Part shown: one piece after another, positions 47,453 to 59,436 of the stretch
Layout of the letters: every line of letters begins with the position of its first letter
Numbering within the stretch: the stretch's first letter is position 1
NCBI GenBank assembly: GCA_002914805.1
Contig: JXTB01000020.1
Coordinates: 1,260,615-1,324,614, forward strand
Length of the DNA: 64,000 nt
Direction: 5' to 3'
DNA from: Parasponia andersonii
Lineage: Eukaryota > Streptophyta > Magnoliopsida > Rosales > Cannabaceae
The notes under the pieces: generated by a model
What the model was told of the DNA's origin: nothing
Seen by the model: only the letters and a program-made list of their open reading frames with translations
Databases searched by the model: none
Translations under genes and position numbers: made by a program

Positions 47453-48520
47453 TTGTTAGGGAAGATGAGGAGAATTATGAGAGCTGAATTAGAATCAATT
47501 CATGAGAGGATTGATAGGTTGGAAGGAGAAACTATTGTGGGACAGCCTCAAAATGCTCCTATTAGGCAACCACCTAGGCAAGTGCAACTAGAGAAGCAAT
47601 GGGGTGATGATGAAAATGTAGAGGAATGGGAGGAGGTGGATAAACCAACTATAAATATGGGTAGGTTTCGGCGTGGTTATAGGAATAGAGAAGCTAGAAT
47701 GGGTAGACCTAGGCAAGATAATGACTTGGGAGGCATTAAAATGATGATTCCATCCTTCTAAGGTAGAAACGATCTTGAAGCTTATCTAGAGTGGGAGAAG
47801 AGAATGGAGATCGTCTTCGATTGCCATAACTATTCTGAGATTAAAAAGGTGAAGCTTACTGTAGTTGAATTCATTGATTATACTATTATTTGGTGGGATC
47901 AATTATTGAAAGAAAGAAGGAGAAATCTAGAATGTCCTGTTGAGCTGTGGGATGAAATAAAAACAATTATGATAAAACTTTTCATTCCAAGCTACTACCA
48001 TTAAGAGCTATACAACAAGTTACAACATCTAACTCAAGGATCCAAGAGTGTAGATGACTACTGCAAGGAGATGGAGGTTGCTATGATCCGAGCAAATATA
48101 GAGGAGGATAGAGAAGCTACTATGGCTAGGTTCTTGCACGGTCTAAATAGAGAGATAGCGGACATAGTAGAGATGCAACATTATGTAGAGTTGACAGATA
48201 TGGTGCATCAAGCTATCAAAGTTAAGCTATAATTGAAATAAAGGATCTTTCTTAGGAGGGACCAAGCTCAACTCCTACAAACTCATGGATATTAGCCCTT
48301 AAATCAGATGAATTTCCATCAGCTAAGCCTAAGTTCGAGTCTTCTAAGGCTGAAAAACATATTGCGGTGTCGAAACAAGGTAACACTGAATCTGCCACTT
48401 CTAGAAGTTATGACATTAAGTATTTTAAATGTTAGGCAGGGGTCATATTGCTAGCCAATGTCCAAACAAAAGGGTGATGGTAATCAATGCTCAAGGGGAG
48501 ATTGAGATGGACGATGAACG
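47453..48520 (+). pseudogene. Gag of nested gypsy element
   Basis: Starts LGKMRRIMRAELESIHERID, with a Q-rich NAPIRQPPRQVQLEKQWGDD segment and a basic linker RFRRGYRNREARMGRPRQD. It then has the retrotransposon gag fold: DLEAYLEWEKRMEIVF, VKLTVVEFIDYTIIWWDQLL, ELWDEIKTIMIKLFIPSYY, LQHLTQGSKSVDDYCKEME and ATMARFLHGLNREIADIVE. The zinc knuckle is damaged (YFKC, then a stop and frame change, then ASQCPNKR). Stops at 47759, 48002 and later interrupt it. Confidence 0.85.
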
Positions 48521-49320
48521 AGAAGATAAAGATGATGACATGCCACCACTTGAAGATAATTATAAAGGGCAGTGTGTTGTAGATGGAGAATCATTAATGA
48601 TGAGGTGAGCTCTTAGCACACAAGTTAAGGAAGAAAACAATAACTAGTGGAAGAACTTGTTTCATACTCGATTTTTTGTGAATAACAAAGTTTGTAGTGT
48701 CATAATTGATGGAGGGAAGTGCTCCAACATGGCTAGTACTAAATTTGTAGAGATATTAGTATTACCTACCATAAAGCATCCATGACCATACCTGTTTCAG
48801 TAGCTTAACAATTACAGAGAAGTCAAGGTGACAAAATAAGTATTGGTGGCATTTTCTATTGGCAAGTATGAAGATGAAGTATTTTGCAATGTGGTACCTA
48901 TGCATGCATATCATATTTTATTGGGAAGACTATGGTAGTACGATTAGTGAGTCACACATGATGGTTATACCAATAGGTATTCCTTTACCATTAAAAAGCA
49001 GCCAATATCACTTGTGCCATTGACTTTAAAACAAGTTCTTGAATGCCAATTAAAGATGCAAAAAGCGAGCGAAAAGAAAAAAGAAAAAGAGACGAGAGAA
49101 AAAGAGAAAAGAAAAACCATGACTGAGGGTAAAAGAGAAAAAGAGAGTAATACAACCTTATTATATGTAAGAGAGGAAAAATGCAATTTCATTGCAAGAA
49201 AAAGTGAGATTAAGAATGCTTTAGTTTTACAATACCCTCTTATAATACTCATGTGCAAGGAGGCTCTTTTATGTACTGATAATCTCTAGTTCTTTCCCAA
49301 GCAATATTTTTTCTCTTTTG
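48521..49320 (+). pseudogene. Protease region and linker of nested gypsy element
   Basis: NNKVCSVIIDGGKCSNMAST is the aspartic protease active-site region, with DGGK at the motif. FSIGKYEDEVFCNVVPMHAY followed by HILLGR is the flap and ILLGRPW-type end. Then SLVPLTLKQVLECQLKMQKA, a charged KKEKETREKEKRK linker, and LLYVREEKCN. Broken by stops. Confidence 0.75.
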
Positions 49321-50650
49321 TAGGAGTTTGACGATGTATTTCCCAAAGAGATCCTTCATGGTTTACATCTAATTCGTAGGGTTGAACATCAGATTGACTT
49401 CATACCTAGTGCATCAATTCCAAATCAGCCTGCTTATAGGAGCAATCCCAAGGAGACAAAGGAACTTCAGAGGCAAATAGATGAATTGATAGAGAAGGGG
49501 TATACGCGTTAAAACATGAGCCCTCGTGTGGTTCTGGTGCTATTAGTTCCTAACAAGGATGAGACATGGAGGATATGTGTTGATTATCGAGCCATGAAGA
49601 ATATAATAGTAAAGTATCGCCATCATATTCCTAGATTAGATAATATTCTAGATGAATTGCATAATTCTTGTATTTTTACAAAAAATTATCTTAAGAGTGG
49701 ATATCATCATATTAGAATGAGAGATGATGATGAATGGAAAATTGCCTTTAAAACTAAATATGGTTTGTATGAGTGGTTAGTTATGCCTTTCGGTTTAACT
49801 AATGCTCCAAATACTTTTATGCATTTGATGAACCATGTTTTGCGTGCATTTATTGGAAAATTTGTGGTTGTATATTTTGATGATATCTTAATTTATAGCA
49901 AAAATTTAGAAGAGCATTACACGCATTTAAAATCTATTTTAGATGTGTTAAGGAAAGAAAAATTGTTTGCTACTCTCAAGAAGTGCAAATTTTACACAGA
50001 TAAGCTTGTGTTTCTTAGATTTGTTGTTAGTACTCAAGGAATTGAGGTGGACGAGAATAAGGTGAAAGTAATCTAAAAGTTGCCAACGCCTACAACAGTT
50101 AGCCAAGTGAGGAATTTCTACAGCCTAGCTAGTTTTTATAAACGGTTTATGCATGATTTTAGTAGCTTGGCCACCCTTTTTACTAAAGTCATTAAGAAGA
50201 ATGTGTCATTTAAGTGGGGGGAGGAACAAGAAAATGCATTTAATCTGATCAAAGAAAAGTTAACTAATGCACCTTTACTTATTTTACCTAACTTTGCTAG
50301 AACTTTTAAAACTGAGTATAATGCTTCAGAAATAAATATTGGAGTTGTCTTGATGTAAGAAGGCCATCTAGTTGCATACTTAAGTGAAACATTGAGTAGG
50401 ACAGCTCTAAATTATCCCACTTATGATAAGGAGATGTACGCTTTGGTGAGGGCTTTGGAAAATTGGCAGCATTATTTATAACTGAAGAAATTTATGATTC
50501 ATACTGAACATGAATCCTTGAAGTATTTAAAGAGACAACAAAAACTGAAAAAACGCCATGCAAAGTGGGTGAAATTCATTGAAACATTTCCTTATGTGAT
50601 CAAATATAGGCAAGGTAAATAAAATATTGCGGCTGATACATTATTCCGAA
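49321..50650 (+). pseudogene. Reverse transcriptase and RNase H of nested gypsy element
   Basis: The longest open stretch (49516-50076) holds [30 protein letters not shown], the palm block [29 protein letters not shown] and the catalytic [14 protein letters not shown] with both aspartates present. Then [58 protein letters not shown] and RNase [40 protein letters not shown], and IAADTLFRRYALLSTLDT. Interrupted by stops at about 49512, 50076, 50356 and later. Confidence 0.9.
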
Positions 50651-50789
50651 GGTATGCCTTACTTTCTACTTTAGATACAAATTACTTGGCTTTAAGTAGA
50701 TTAAAGATTTATATGTACAAGATTTTGATTTTGGTAATGCATTCAATGCATGTGAAAAAGTAGCGTTTGGTAAGTTCAATAGGCATGAT

Positions 50790-51890
50790 GGATTTTTGTC
50801 TCGAGAGAATAAACTGTGTGTGCCTATGTCTTCTTTACATGAATTACTTGTGAGAGAAGCTCATGGTGGTGGTTTAATAGATCATTTTGGTATGGCTAAG
50901 AATATAAAAAATGTATCACTTGTAAATAAGCTAAGTCTAAGTTGTAACTCATTATTTGTACACCCCTCTACCTATACCTAGTGAACCTTGGACTAATATT
51001 TCCATAGATTTTGTTTTGGGATTACCTAGGATTAAGAGAGGGAGAGATTCAATCTTTGTGGTGGTATATAGGTTTTCTAAGATGGCACACTTTATTGCAT
51101 GTCATAAAACTGATGATGCATCACATATAGTTGATTTATTCTTTAAAAAAATTGTTAGGTTGCATGGCATGCCCAAGACTATTGTTTCTGATAGAGATTG
51201 TAAGTTCTTAAGTTACTTTTGGAAGACTTTGTAAGGAAAGCTAGGAACCAGGTTATTGTTTTCTACTACTTGTCATCCATAAATTGATGGTCAAATTGAA
51301 GTAGTGAATAGGACTTTGTCTTCTTTATTGCGTGCTATCATTAAGAAGAACTTGAAAACATAGGAAGATTATTTGCCACATGTTGAAGTTGCTTACAATA
51401 AGAGTGTATATTTTGCAATTAAGTTTTCACCATTTGAAATTGTATATTTTGCAACTAAGTTTTCACCATTTGAAATTGTTTACAGATTTAATCCATTATC
51501 ACCTATGGATTTAACCCCTTTACCTTTGAGTGAATGTGTAAACTTTGATGGCAAAAAGAAAGTTGAATTGTTGAAATAGATCTATGAAAAGGCATGGTTG
51601 AACATTGAAAGAAGGACGGAATAATATGTCCATCAAGCTAACAAGGGATACAAAAAGGTAGTATTTGAACTATGAGATTGGGTTTGGGTGCACTTGCGGA
51701 AGGATTGTTTTTTGGAGCAATGGCATTCAGAACTCCTTCATTGAGGAGATAGACCATTTCGAGTGGTAGAATTCATCAATGATAATGCCTACAAACTAGA
51801 ATTACCATGTGAGCATGGTGTTGGTGCTAGTTTTAACCTTGTTGATTTATTTCCTTTCGATGTAGGTGATGATTTGAGGACAAATCCATT
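50790..51890 (+). pseudogene. Integrase of nested gypsy element
   Basis: Opens with FLSRENKLCVPMSSLHELLV and HGGGLIDHFGMAKN. About 25-30 codons between the histidine pair and the cysteine pair (CITCK) of the zinc finger are missing. The catalytic core has [48 protein letters not shown] and IEVVNRTLSSLLRA, giving D, D and E. A 36-base perfect-length duplication repeats [12 protein letters not shown]. The C-terminal part (DWVWVHLRKD, RPFRVVEFINDNAYKLELP) ends just before the polypurine tract. Stops at several points. Confidence 0.85.
51409..51480 (+). repeat. 36-bp tandem duplication in integrase
   Basis: Units 51409-51444 and 51445-51480 differ at only two bases. The duplication adds 12 residues in frame between the core and the C-terminal domain. 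Confidence 0.92.
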
Positions 51891-51891
51891 T

Positions 51892-51904
51892 CAAGAGGGG
51901 AGAA
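51892..51904 (+). promoter_or_regulatory. Polypurine tract of nested gypsy element
   Basis: CAAGAGGGGAGAA directly before the TGATGTAAACG start of the 3' LTR. Confidence 0.8.
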
Positions 51905-52642
51905 TGATGTAAACGAAGCTACTCAACTGCATGTGCAAGAGGAGAAGTATTCACGTGGATTTAGAGGAACTCAAAGGCAGTAATCATGTGATCCATTAAT
52001 CTTGCCAAGTGGGTCGATCACAAGACTTAGAGCCAAGAGATTCAAAGAGATGTTAAATGGCTTAATTCAATATATTGGAGATATGGCTAACACATAGAAG
52101 TCTTATATAAGTCCAAATTAGATCCAAGTGAGCCTAGTCACTATGATTAAGGTTCTAAAAGAGTCTAATTAAACTCTACATGGTTTTTTCTAGATCACTT
52201 GTACTTTTAGAAAACTTCTTTAATTCAGATTTAGTTATTTACGGATTTAATTGAAGAGAGGATTGTCGCATGTTAAAATAACATTAGTTTACCTTTTATT
52301 AGGGTTAAATTCGACTTCTATATAAATGAGAGAGTCTTATATATTTTTAGAGGATAATGATCATTAATATTATGAGTTATTTATGTTTCATTCATTCTTG
52401 AGAAGATTCTTGAACTTATCAAGTTAACTCTTGTGGTGTTCAAAACAACCAGACTTATCCCATTGATTCTTGAGTGATTCTTGAGGATTTTTGGTGTGGC
52501 ATCTTTAATCTATCATAGTTCTTGGTTTTGGTCTTGCTGGGTAATGGGTCAAGACTCAATATTCTTGTGACTTGGTGATCTTGGGTTCGAATTCTTTAGT
52601 TGGTGCTGGTCTTGGTCATGATTGTTGGCAGGGTTCATATCA
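51905..52642 (+). mobile_element. 3' LTR of nested gypsy element
   Basis: Colinear with the 5' LTR (45698-46409), with scattered substitutions and a few small indels. It ends TTCATATCA and is followed by the duplication GACAC. Confidence 0.92.
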
Positions 52643-53960
52643 GACACATTCCAATCCTGAACCAAAAGCATTAGTGTACACAACATAAGGTTTATTACTA
52701 TTAGGAATAGTAAGAACATGTGCAGTTGTCAATTTTCTCTTCAACTCCATAAAAGCTACCTCACAATTATCATTCTATACAAACTTGACATTCTTCCTTA
52801 TTAACTTTGTCAAAGGCATAGAAATTCTAGAGAAATTCTCAACAAAGTGGCATAGAAATTCCTTATTAACTTTATTAACTAGCTAGACTAAGAAAACTTC
52901 TTATCTCAGTTATAATTTTTAGTCTATCTCATTCTAGTACAGATTTTATCTTGGAAGGGTCAACTGAAATTCCTTCATAAGATATAACATGCCCCAAGAA
53001 TTTTATTTCTGCCATTCAGAAGTCACACTTAGATGTTTTGGCATAAAGTTGATGGTCTCGTAAGGTCTGAAGCATAATTATCAAGTGCTTAGCATATTCT
53101 TCTCAAGTTTTAGAATAGATCAAGGTGTCATCGATGAAGACAACCACAAACCGATCTACATAAAGTTGAATATTCTATTCATAAGGTCCATGAATGCTGC
53201 TGGAGCATTAGTCAAACCAAAGGACATAACTAAGAAATCAAAGTGACCATAACAAGTTTTGAATGCAATTTTTGATATATATATTCTGCCCTGAATGTAG
53301 CTTTTGATATATTTTTCTTTCAAATCTTCAACTAATGATAACCAAATCTAAGATCAATTTTGGAAAAGAATCTCGATCCACCAAGTTGATCAAATAATTC
53401 ACTACTCCTTCATAAAGGATACTTGTTTTTCATCATTAGCTAATTTAGTCTTTCGTAATCTGCACAGTGCCGAAACATTCCTTAAGCTTTCTTGGAAAAT
53501 AGAACAAGAGCACCCCATGGAGAGGTACTACTCCTTTTGAATCCCTTTGATAAAGGATCATCCAGCTGACTCCTTAACTCAGTCATTTCTGTTGGTTCCA
53601 TGCGATAGACTAGAATAGAAACTAGCTGAGTCCCGGAAACCAAATCAATGCAAAACTTAATCTCCCTAGTAGGTGGTAGCCTAGTAAATCCTTTAGAAAA
53701 ACATCTAAAAACTCACTAACTATTGATATTCAAGGGTACTGACTGGCTATTCCTATCTCACCATCGATGGAAAATAAATTCCTATAGTACTCTAGTTTCT
53801 TCCTTCCACCTATGCATGCTTTCAAAATAGGACTCGATTTCAAAAGATTCAAATGAGCTTAGTAAATAATAGGATACCTATCCTTTGGAAAAAAAAGTCA
53901 CTCTCTTATTGAAACAGTCAATAGTCGATCAGTATTTGGATAGCTAATCCATACCAAGTT
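52643..53960 (-). pseudogene. Tekay-like reverse transcriptase relic
   Basis: Minus strand: the catalytic VVVFIDDTLIYSKT near 53125-53160, EEYAKHLIIMLQTL, EFLGHVIS-type block, a FLCHFVENFSRISMPLTKLI linker, FMELKRKLTTAHVL and YTNASGLECV, where the nested element cuts in. The frame resumes at VLVQNGKV on the other side (45697). Upstream, blocks for the RT fingers (PFDKGFKRS...PWGALV) and palm are recognisable. Stops and frame changes are frequent. Confidence 0.82.
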
Positions 53961-54215
53961 TCACATCAAATTATTCGAAAGGCAACACAATCAAATCTAC
54001 TAGTAGCTTCCTACCATCAATTATAATAAGACAACAACGACAGATAGTAGAAACATCGATAACTCTACCCATGGGTGTTCCTAAAGTCAACACGTGATCT
54101 AACATAGAACATTTTGATCCCAACATTTGAGCAAATAACATAAGGATAAAAGAATGGGAAGCACCAGTATCAAATAAGGCATGAGCCCAAGAGTGGGAAA
54201 TGAGAATCATACCAT
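53961..54215 (-). pseudogene. Tekay-like aspartic protease
   Basis: An open minus-strand frame contains HALFDTGASHSFILMLFAQM, an intact DTGASHSF active site, then LGTPMGRVIDVSTICRCCLI and LLVDLIVLPFE. This is the retropepsin typical of Del/Tekay-type elements (RVP_2). It is followed by RT on the same strand. Confidence 0.88.
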
Positions 54216-55500
54216 GAACAATACTTCTGCCAGTGTGGTCATGAGTCTTATCTATCTCTACAACTGCATAAGCTTGACTAGAAGCTTTGCCTTTTCCTTG
54301 ATTTCCTCTTCCTTGGCCAAAACAACTGCTACTAGTTCTTGGGCTGACACTAGCATATCCATATCCTCCTTGGTTCCAAGAACTTTGTGGAGTCTATAAA
54401 TTCTGAGTATAGCCTTGGTCGTAGCTCGAATCATATGGCCTATACTGATATTGATACTGAGAACAGTAAGGCTACTGATAAGGAGTGGAAATGAATGCCT
54501 GATACTGAGTTTAAGATTGTACTAGTATCATTAGATTGCCTTTAAAAAGAACTGAGATACTTTGACTTCCCTGCGGTCCTCTTTGAGACAACATAGATTT
54601 TTGTTGGCAGTAGGAGCAAGCTTTCTTACGGTGGCCTTGCTGTCCATAATTGAAGCACCCATAAGGTCCATAGTGAACTTTCACTAAAGAGCCAATACTA
54701 TTGCTACTTCCAATGTTTTGAAATTTCTGCCCCTACTATTGCCCTTGGTTCTTCTTGTTCATTTTTCTCCCATTGCCCTTTTTTCTTACGTGATCTCTCG
54801 TTATTGACCGATCATCAAGAAAAACCCCCACTTTTTGGGATACAGTAAATAAGTCAATAAGGTTGCTAAAGGGTTAGGTCATAATCTTCTCTAAGATGGC
54901 TGGTCTCAAAGCCTTTGTGAACTTGAAAATTTGGAGGGTAGGGCCGATTCTAGGTGCGTACACATACTATGCCAACTCTATAAACCATACATAGTATTCG
55001 TTCACCGTTATGTCACACTGCTTGAGCTATTTATACTCTCTAATCATAATAACTTTATGACTATTAATGTCATAATGACTCTTGAATAATCCTTCAAAGG
55101 TATTCCAATTCATGTCAGTCATATCTTGAGTCAACTTGACCGTTTCCCACAAATTAATAGCTTTGTCAGTCAGATTGTAAGTGGAAAATGTTGCTTGGAA
55201 CTTAGCTGGTATTCCAATAGTAGCAAAAGTCCTCTTAACATCTTTGAGCTATCTCTCAACCAAGGTGGGATTAGGTCTCCCATCAAATGATGGCAGATTG
55301 AGCTTCATGAAATTCTTAAAAAAATTAGCCTGATGGGCCTCAGGGTTTCGCTCCATCCATAGACACAGTAATGCTCTTGAAGCATCATATAAGTTTGCTA
55401 AAAGGTCAAGTATTTGTTATTTTGGAAGAGGAGTCTCAACCCTAGGCTTTTGCCTCGATATTCTTCTTTTTGGAGCTATTATAGTTATGTATTCATATGC
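54216..55500 (-). pseudogene. Tekay-like gag with zinc knuckle
   Basis: Minus strand: the gag core at about 54850-55400 (MERNPEAHQANFF-like, LPSFDGRPNPTLVE-like, FSTYNLTDKAINLWETVKLT, NEYYVWFIELA-like blocks), then a linker, then a CCHC knuckle CFNYGQQGHRKKACSYCQQK at about 54605-54665, followed by a Tyr/Gln-rich segment (YQYQYRPYDS). The start near 55500 reads MNT-IIAPKRRISRQKPRVE-like sequence. Broken by stops. Confidence 0.75.
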
Positions 55501-55586
55501 CAAAGTGTTAGTGAGATAGTGATGTAAGTACTTTTGAAAAAGAAGTCACAATCTAGTCTAATAGTGTCACATCTAAGGTAATTAAA

Positions 55587-55603
55587 CCTTTGCTCTAATA
55601 CCA
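55587..55603 (-). promoter_or_regulatory. Primer binding site of Tekay-like element
   Basis: Minus strand TGGTATTAGAGCAAAGG, 8 bases after the 5' LTR end. It matches the initiator tRNA-Met complement TGGTATCAGAGC with one change. Confidence 0.85.
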
Positions 55604-55611
55604 AAAATTTC

Positions 55612-57888
55612 TATCACAACCTAAACCCTGGGCTAGTGGTAGAAAAGTAATTTCACAAATAGAAATTCATAATTTGTTTTAGAAAATTTTAAAAGCTTCA
55701 ATTTTTCAGAAAAATGATAACTATTTCAAAAATGACAACTTTTGTAAAAGTTTATAAAAATAATTTAAATTGTAAATTTCCATAGTTTATGATTACCATT
55801 AGACATAGACTATTAATAATATTCATAAAATATACATGTGCATCACCATCACCATCACAAGTAAGCATAATTAGTAATACATTCTAAGTCCAAAGTATGA
55901 GCCTTAAATATTATTACAAATCTAAAGTGAGTTACTAAGTATTTACCAACTACCAAACTAGTAATAATCTTCCAATCCTAGTCACTCTGCCCCGAAGTTG
56001 CCTAAGTCACACTGTATACCACCTGAGAGGAGAAAAGTTAAGAGGGTGAGCATTCACATGCTCAGTAGGAATTTAATTATTTTTCTGGTATGAATGCAAC
56101 TATTCAAACTTGTATGGTTAGTACCTTTCCAAAATCTATTTATAAAACAAGTTTGCAAAGTAATCAAGATTAAGAGTAATCATATAATTAAAACTAAAAC
56201 CAAAATCACAATCATATTGTACATATCATAAATCAACCAAGTATAAGTATGAGCTCTCATCTTCTCATCACAGTACTGTAATACCTCTTTAATAGAGATA
56301 TCCAGTATCCTGACACTACTCAGAGATGTGTCAGTGAATCCTATACAGGGACCTAGGTCTCTCACCTAGCACTGTAGCAACTCACCATCGATCTAAATAC
56401 CATGATACTAAAATGGAACTCAAGTATGTGATCCTATGTTAGGTATAATATATCATAGATAGTGTAATAATCATGCATTAAGTATATCAAGAAATCATGC
56501 TTTAAAACTCATTCGGTATTATTCTGGGATTTATAGAAAATCGAGCAGCATAACGGCTGTAAATTCCCAAAACTAAAATTTTAAACCTGCATAAAAATAA
56601 TATAATTCAATCCCAAAACAATCCAAATATAATTCAATAGTTCAAAAGTCCACCATATATCCAATCAAATCCTAAAATCCATGAAAATCGATAATTTTAA
56701 GAAATAGGTTATAATGAACATTTTAAAATAAAATAAGTATAAAACTTAGTAATTGAATCCTACCTTGCTTGAATAGTTAGACTAAGCTATCAACGCTTGT
56801 AGATTCTCCTATTGGTCACCCAATCACTTAGAGTGTCGTTTTGGGAACCTATGAGCTCACTTTGAGGGGTGACTTTCCAAACAAATCCTCAAATTACAAA
56901 ATGGAGGTCACCACTGAATTCAGAGCACTCAAAAATATTGGGTTAAACATATAATTTGAATAATTTGGGTCCTCAGCCGAGACCGGGCCCGTGGTATGCA
57001 AATTGAGACGAAATCTCGAGCCTCATCTCTCGAATTTTATGTATCAAAACTCGTCTCTTGATCTTACTTAGTCCAATTCCGTAGTCCATCTAATTTCAGT
57101 TTCAAGGCCTCTAGCTTAAATTTGGGCTTAATTAGAAATTAATTACAAAAGTTATAAAATATTAATTTATGAAAATATTTAGATAAATACCACAATTTTA
57201 GATCAATTTTTTTCTCAAGCCGCTCATCCATTTTCCACAAATCTATCACTCTTCATCTTGTTTTAAATATCCCCTAAAGTTTCACGAGTATTGGATGAAT
57301 ATTTGGAAAATAATTACATAAATACCATTTTTTGTGATGAAAATAACATAAAAAAATTTAGAAGTCCACTGGAGCTTCTTGGCCAAAACTTTGTGACGGT
57401 GAAGGGTCAACCTAGGTAGAGAAAAGCTTTGGCTTCAATTTGGTGGCGGTAGGTGCCGCGACGACGGGTGGCTACCAATAGCAAGCCTTCGTTGGTCGTT
57501 TGGGGAGCTACCGGCTGGAACTCGGGGGCTGGGTCGGCGCCAGTGGTCAGCTTTGTTGTTGCGCAAGGAAGAAGGGTGAGGAAGAGGAAGATGTGTGGGA
57601 GAGGAGAGAGAAGAATAGGGATTTGAGGAATTTTGGGGAGATTTTAACGGGTGACAAATCTGAAATAGGGAGAAAAGATTTCTAAGATTTGCATTTTAAC
57701 CCTTAGTCTAACTTTCTCTTCAAGTTTGTCCTTAAAAATTTTAAAATTGACCCTAACTTCAACAAATTCTCCCTCTTTGACCCCTTCTTTAATTTTATTA
57801 GAATTTTAACCAATTTATTAATTTAATTTTTTTTCTTCAATTTATGAAAAAACCATAATACCCTTCTTTAAAAATCAAGGTTTTCACA
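55612..57888 (-). mobile_element. 5' LTR of Tekay-like element
   Basis: Minus strand start TGTGAAAACC, end GGTTGTGATA (mutated from GTGACA). About 2.3 kb and colinear with the solo LTR at 13103-15619 in its second half and with 42301-43776 in its first. The CCATGCTA/AGGCATC and CACATGGGTG landmarks of copies A and B are diverged here. Short reading frames in the GC-richer segment near 57420-57620 are not genes. Confidence 0.85.
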
Positions 57889-59436
57889 ATCCTTGTGTTT
57901 TCCTTCCAAGGATAGTAAACTACCAATTTTACTCTTGAGAAAAACATGTGGACATCACATGACTATTTCGGTTAGGAATTTACAATTCATTAACCGATTT
58001 GGAATGATTGCTAATGCTATGTGAATTTAAGGATCTAATTGCTAAGAAAATAAAAGTTGAAGGGTTACATTGCTAATCTACAAAAATCTAAGGAGCAAAC
58101 ATGCCAAATACCCTTTCTCTACTTCTAATTTTATTATTTCATCTACTAATTATTCTTCATAAAAATTAACTTCATCTATCAATTTATAATTACTCATATT
58201 ATACATGAATGAACAAACTAGTCAATGGAAAAAAATTGTAAATAACATTTATTTCTCCTATTGATTCTGATTAATTGTAATTTAGTAAGGATAAATTTTT
58301 AAATAAAATTTAATGAAAGATTTATATGAATATACTTAATTTTAATAATATTATGAAACATATGAATATTTTATGTTTAAAATATTGGCAATATTGTAAA
58401 TAACATCACATCCTAAAATTTAGCATGTGCTATACTATATTTGATACAATAAATAACACATGAATATATCACACTATTGTAAACCAATTTTTCAATAAAA
58501 TGCTAAAATTTAGCATTAATGTGGCTTTTGGCACATCCGTTGAAGATGTTCTTAAAGGCTCAATTTCAGGAAGACCCCAAAAATAGCCTCCATTATAGCC
58601 ATTATCAAATTTTAAAAATCATCTCTTATTATATGTTAAATTATTTTGTGCATTATCAAATGCCACTGTTCAAAAAATATTTTTTAAAAGAAAAACTAAT
58701 TTATCTCCCCTTTTGTTTAGAAATTGTAAACACTTTTTTCTTTTTATTTTACAAGATACTCAATTGTTTTGTATTTTGTTTTTGAAATTCTATTCTTCTT
58801 CTTCTTTTTTTTAATATAATATTTCATCTTTCTCACAAGTGAAAACAAAATTTCTACTTTTTCTCAAGATCTCTTTTCAAGATTATATACTAGTACTCTC
58901 TTTTCAGGATTTCTTATACAGCATTGCAACAAAAATCTCCATGCTCTATATTTCTTACTCGTTTCTTGTTTATTTGCTAATTTTTGCTTTCTGAATTCTA
59001 CATTTTCTATTTTATTTGTTTTGCTATTTTTTGTATTGTATTCTATTTGCTTTTCATGCATACTTAAGTTAATAGCAAATATATCTAATTAAAAATATTC
59101 ATTGGGTATGACAAACTTAAGAAAAAATAAAAATAGAAAGTTTGCATATACTCCCAAAAATGAGCTCTTGAAAATTTTAGTAAGAGAATGGAAATAAGTA
59201 AGTGAAGAAATTAACGATTGAACAAAAATAATATATGAAAAAATTCAATAACCCATTAAAACATCTTAATTAGGCCCCTTGAGACGGCCTTTTTTCATAT
59301 TTTGAGTGGACTTGGAGATAACAACCAAGATCTCTTCACACGTGCAGCATTATCACAGCGGTCACAACAAAGAGGCTCAAATGGCATTTTCGTAGTATAA
59401 CAGCATTATCATGGTTATATTCATAGTCCAAACGTC
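57889..59436. other. AT-rich region upstream of the cysteine-rich peptide gene
   Basis: No coding region recognised; open frames at 58519-58785 and 58864-59061 are AT-rich and without family features. It contains a possible MITE around 58400-58580. The last 200 bases should hold the promoter of the downstream gene. Confidence 0.45.
58400..58580. repeat. Possible MITE with TGCTAAAATTTAGCA palindrome
   Basis: TAAAATTTAGCAT occurs at about 58413 and again as the palindrome TGCTAAAATTTAGCA at 58501-58515, followed by GGCACATCCGTTGAAGATG. Phrases of this type (TTTAGCA with CATCC.TTG.AGATG) are common in plant miniature elements. Ends and duplication not established. Confidence 0.3.

Larger units (their letters stand above)
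45698..52642 (+). mobile_element. Complete nested gypsy element (family 2)
   Basis: LTRs 45698-46409 and 51905-52642, both starting TGATGTAAA and ending TTCATATCA. Between them: leader with 61-bp repeats, gag, protease, RT, RNase H, integrase, polypurine tract. The 5-bp duplication GACAC flanks it. It sits in the RT-RNase H region of the minus-strand Tekay-like element, whose frame continues across the insertion. Total 6945 bases. Stops and frameshifts occur in every domain, and the two LTRs differ visibly, so this insertion is not recent. Lineage within gypsy left open: the protease has DGGK in place of the common DTGA, and no clear chromodomain is visible. Confidence 0.92.
42301..57888 (-). 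mobile_element. Tekay/Del-type gypsy element, minus strand, interrupted and truncated
   Basis: In minus orientation: 5' LTR 57888-55612, primer binding site, gag, protease, RT, then a nested plus-strand element (45698-52642), then the rest of RNase H, integrase with a C-terminal extension, and a 3' LTR (43776-42301) lacking its last ~890 bases. The integrase C-terminus has LVKVL-EYHKEEQATWELETE, the chromodomain-like motif of the Tekay/Del chromoviruses. Without the nested insert it is about 8.6 kb. It is inactivated by stops throughout. The target duplication cannot be checked because the far LTR end is gone. Confidence 0.85.

Noticed and set aside
49014..49289. Lys/Glu-rich frame that looks like a coiled-coil protein
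   Set aside because: It is the protease-to-RT linker of the nested gypsy element.
57500..57685. Plus-strand frame with Trp/Gly/Cys-rich start
   Set aside because: Lies inside the 5' LTR of the Tekay-like element; the matching LTR segment at 43336-43581 gives an unrelated frame on the other strand.
58519..59061. Two short frames upstream of the peptide gene
   Set aside because: AT-driven composition, no recognisable domains, no conserved start context.
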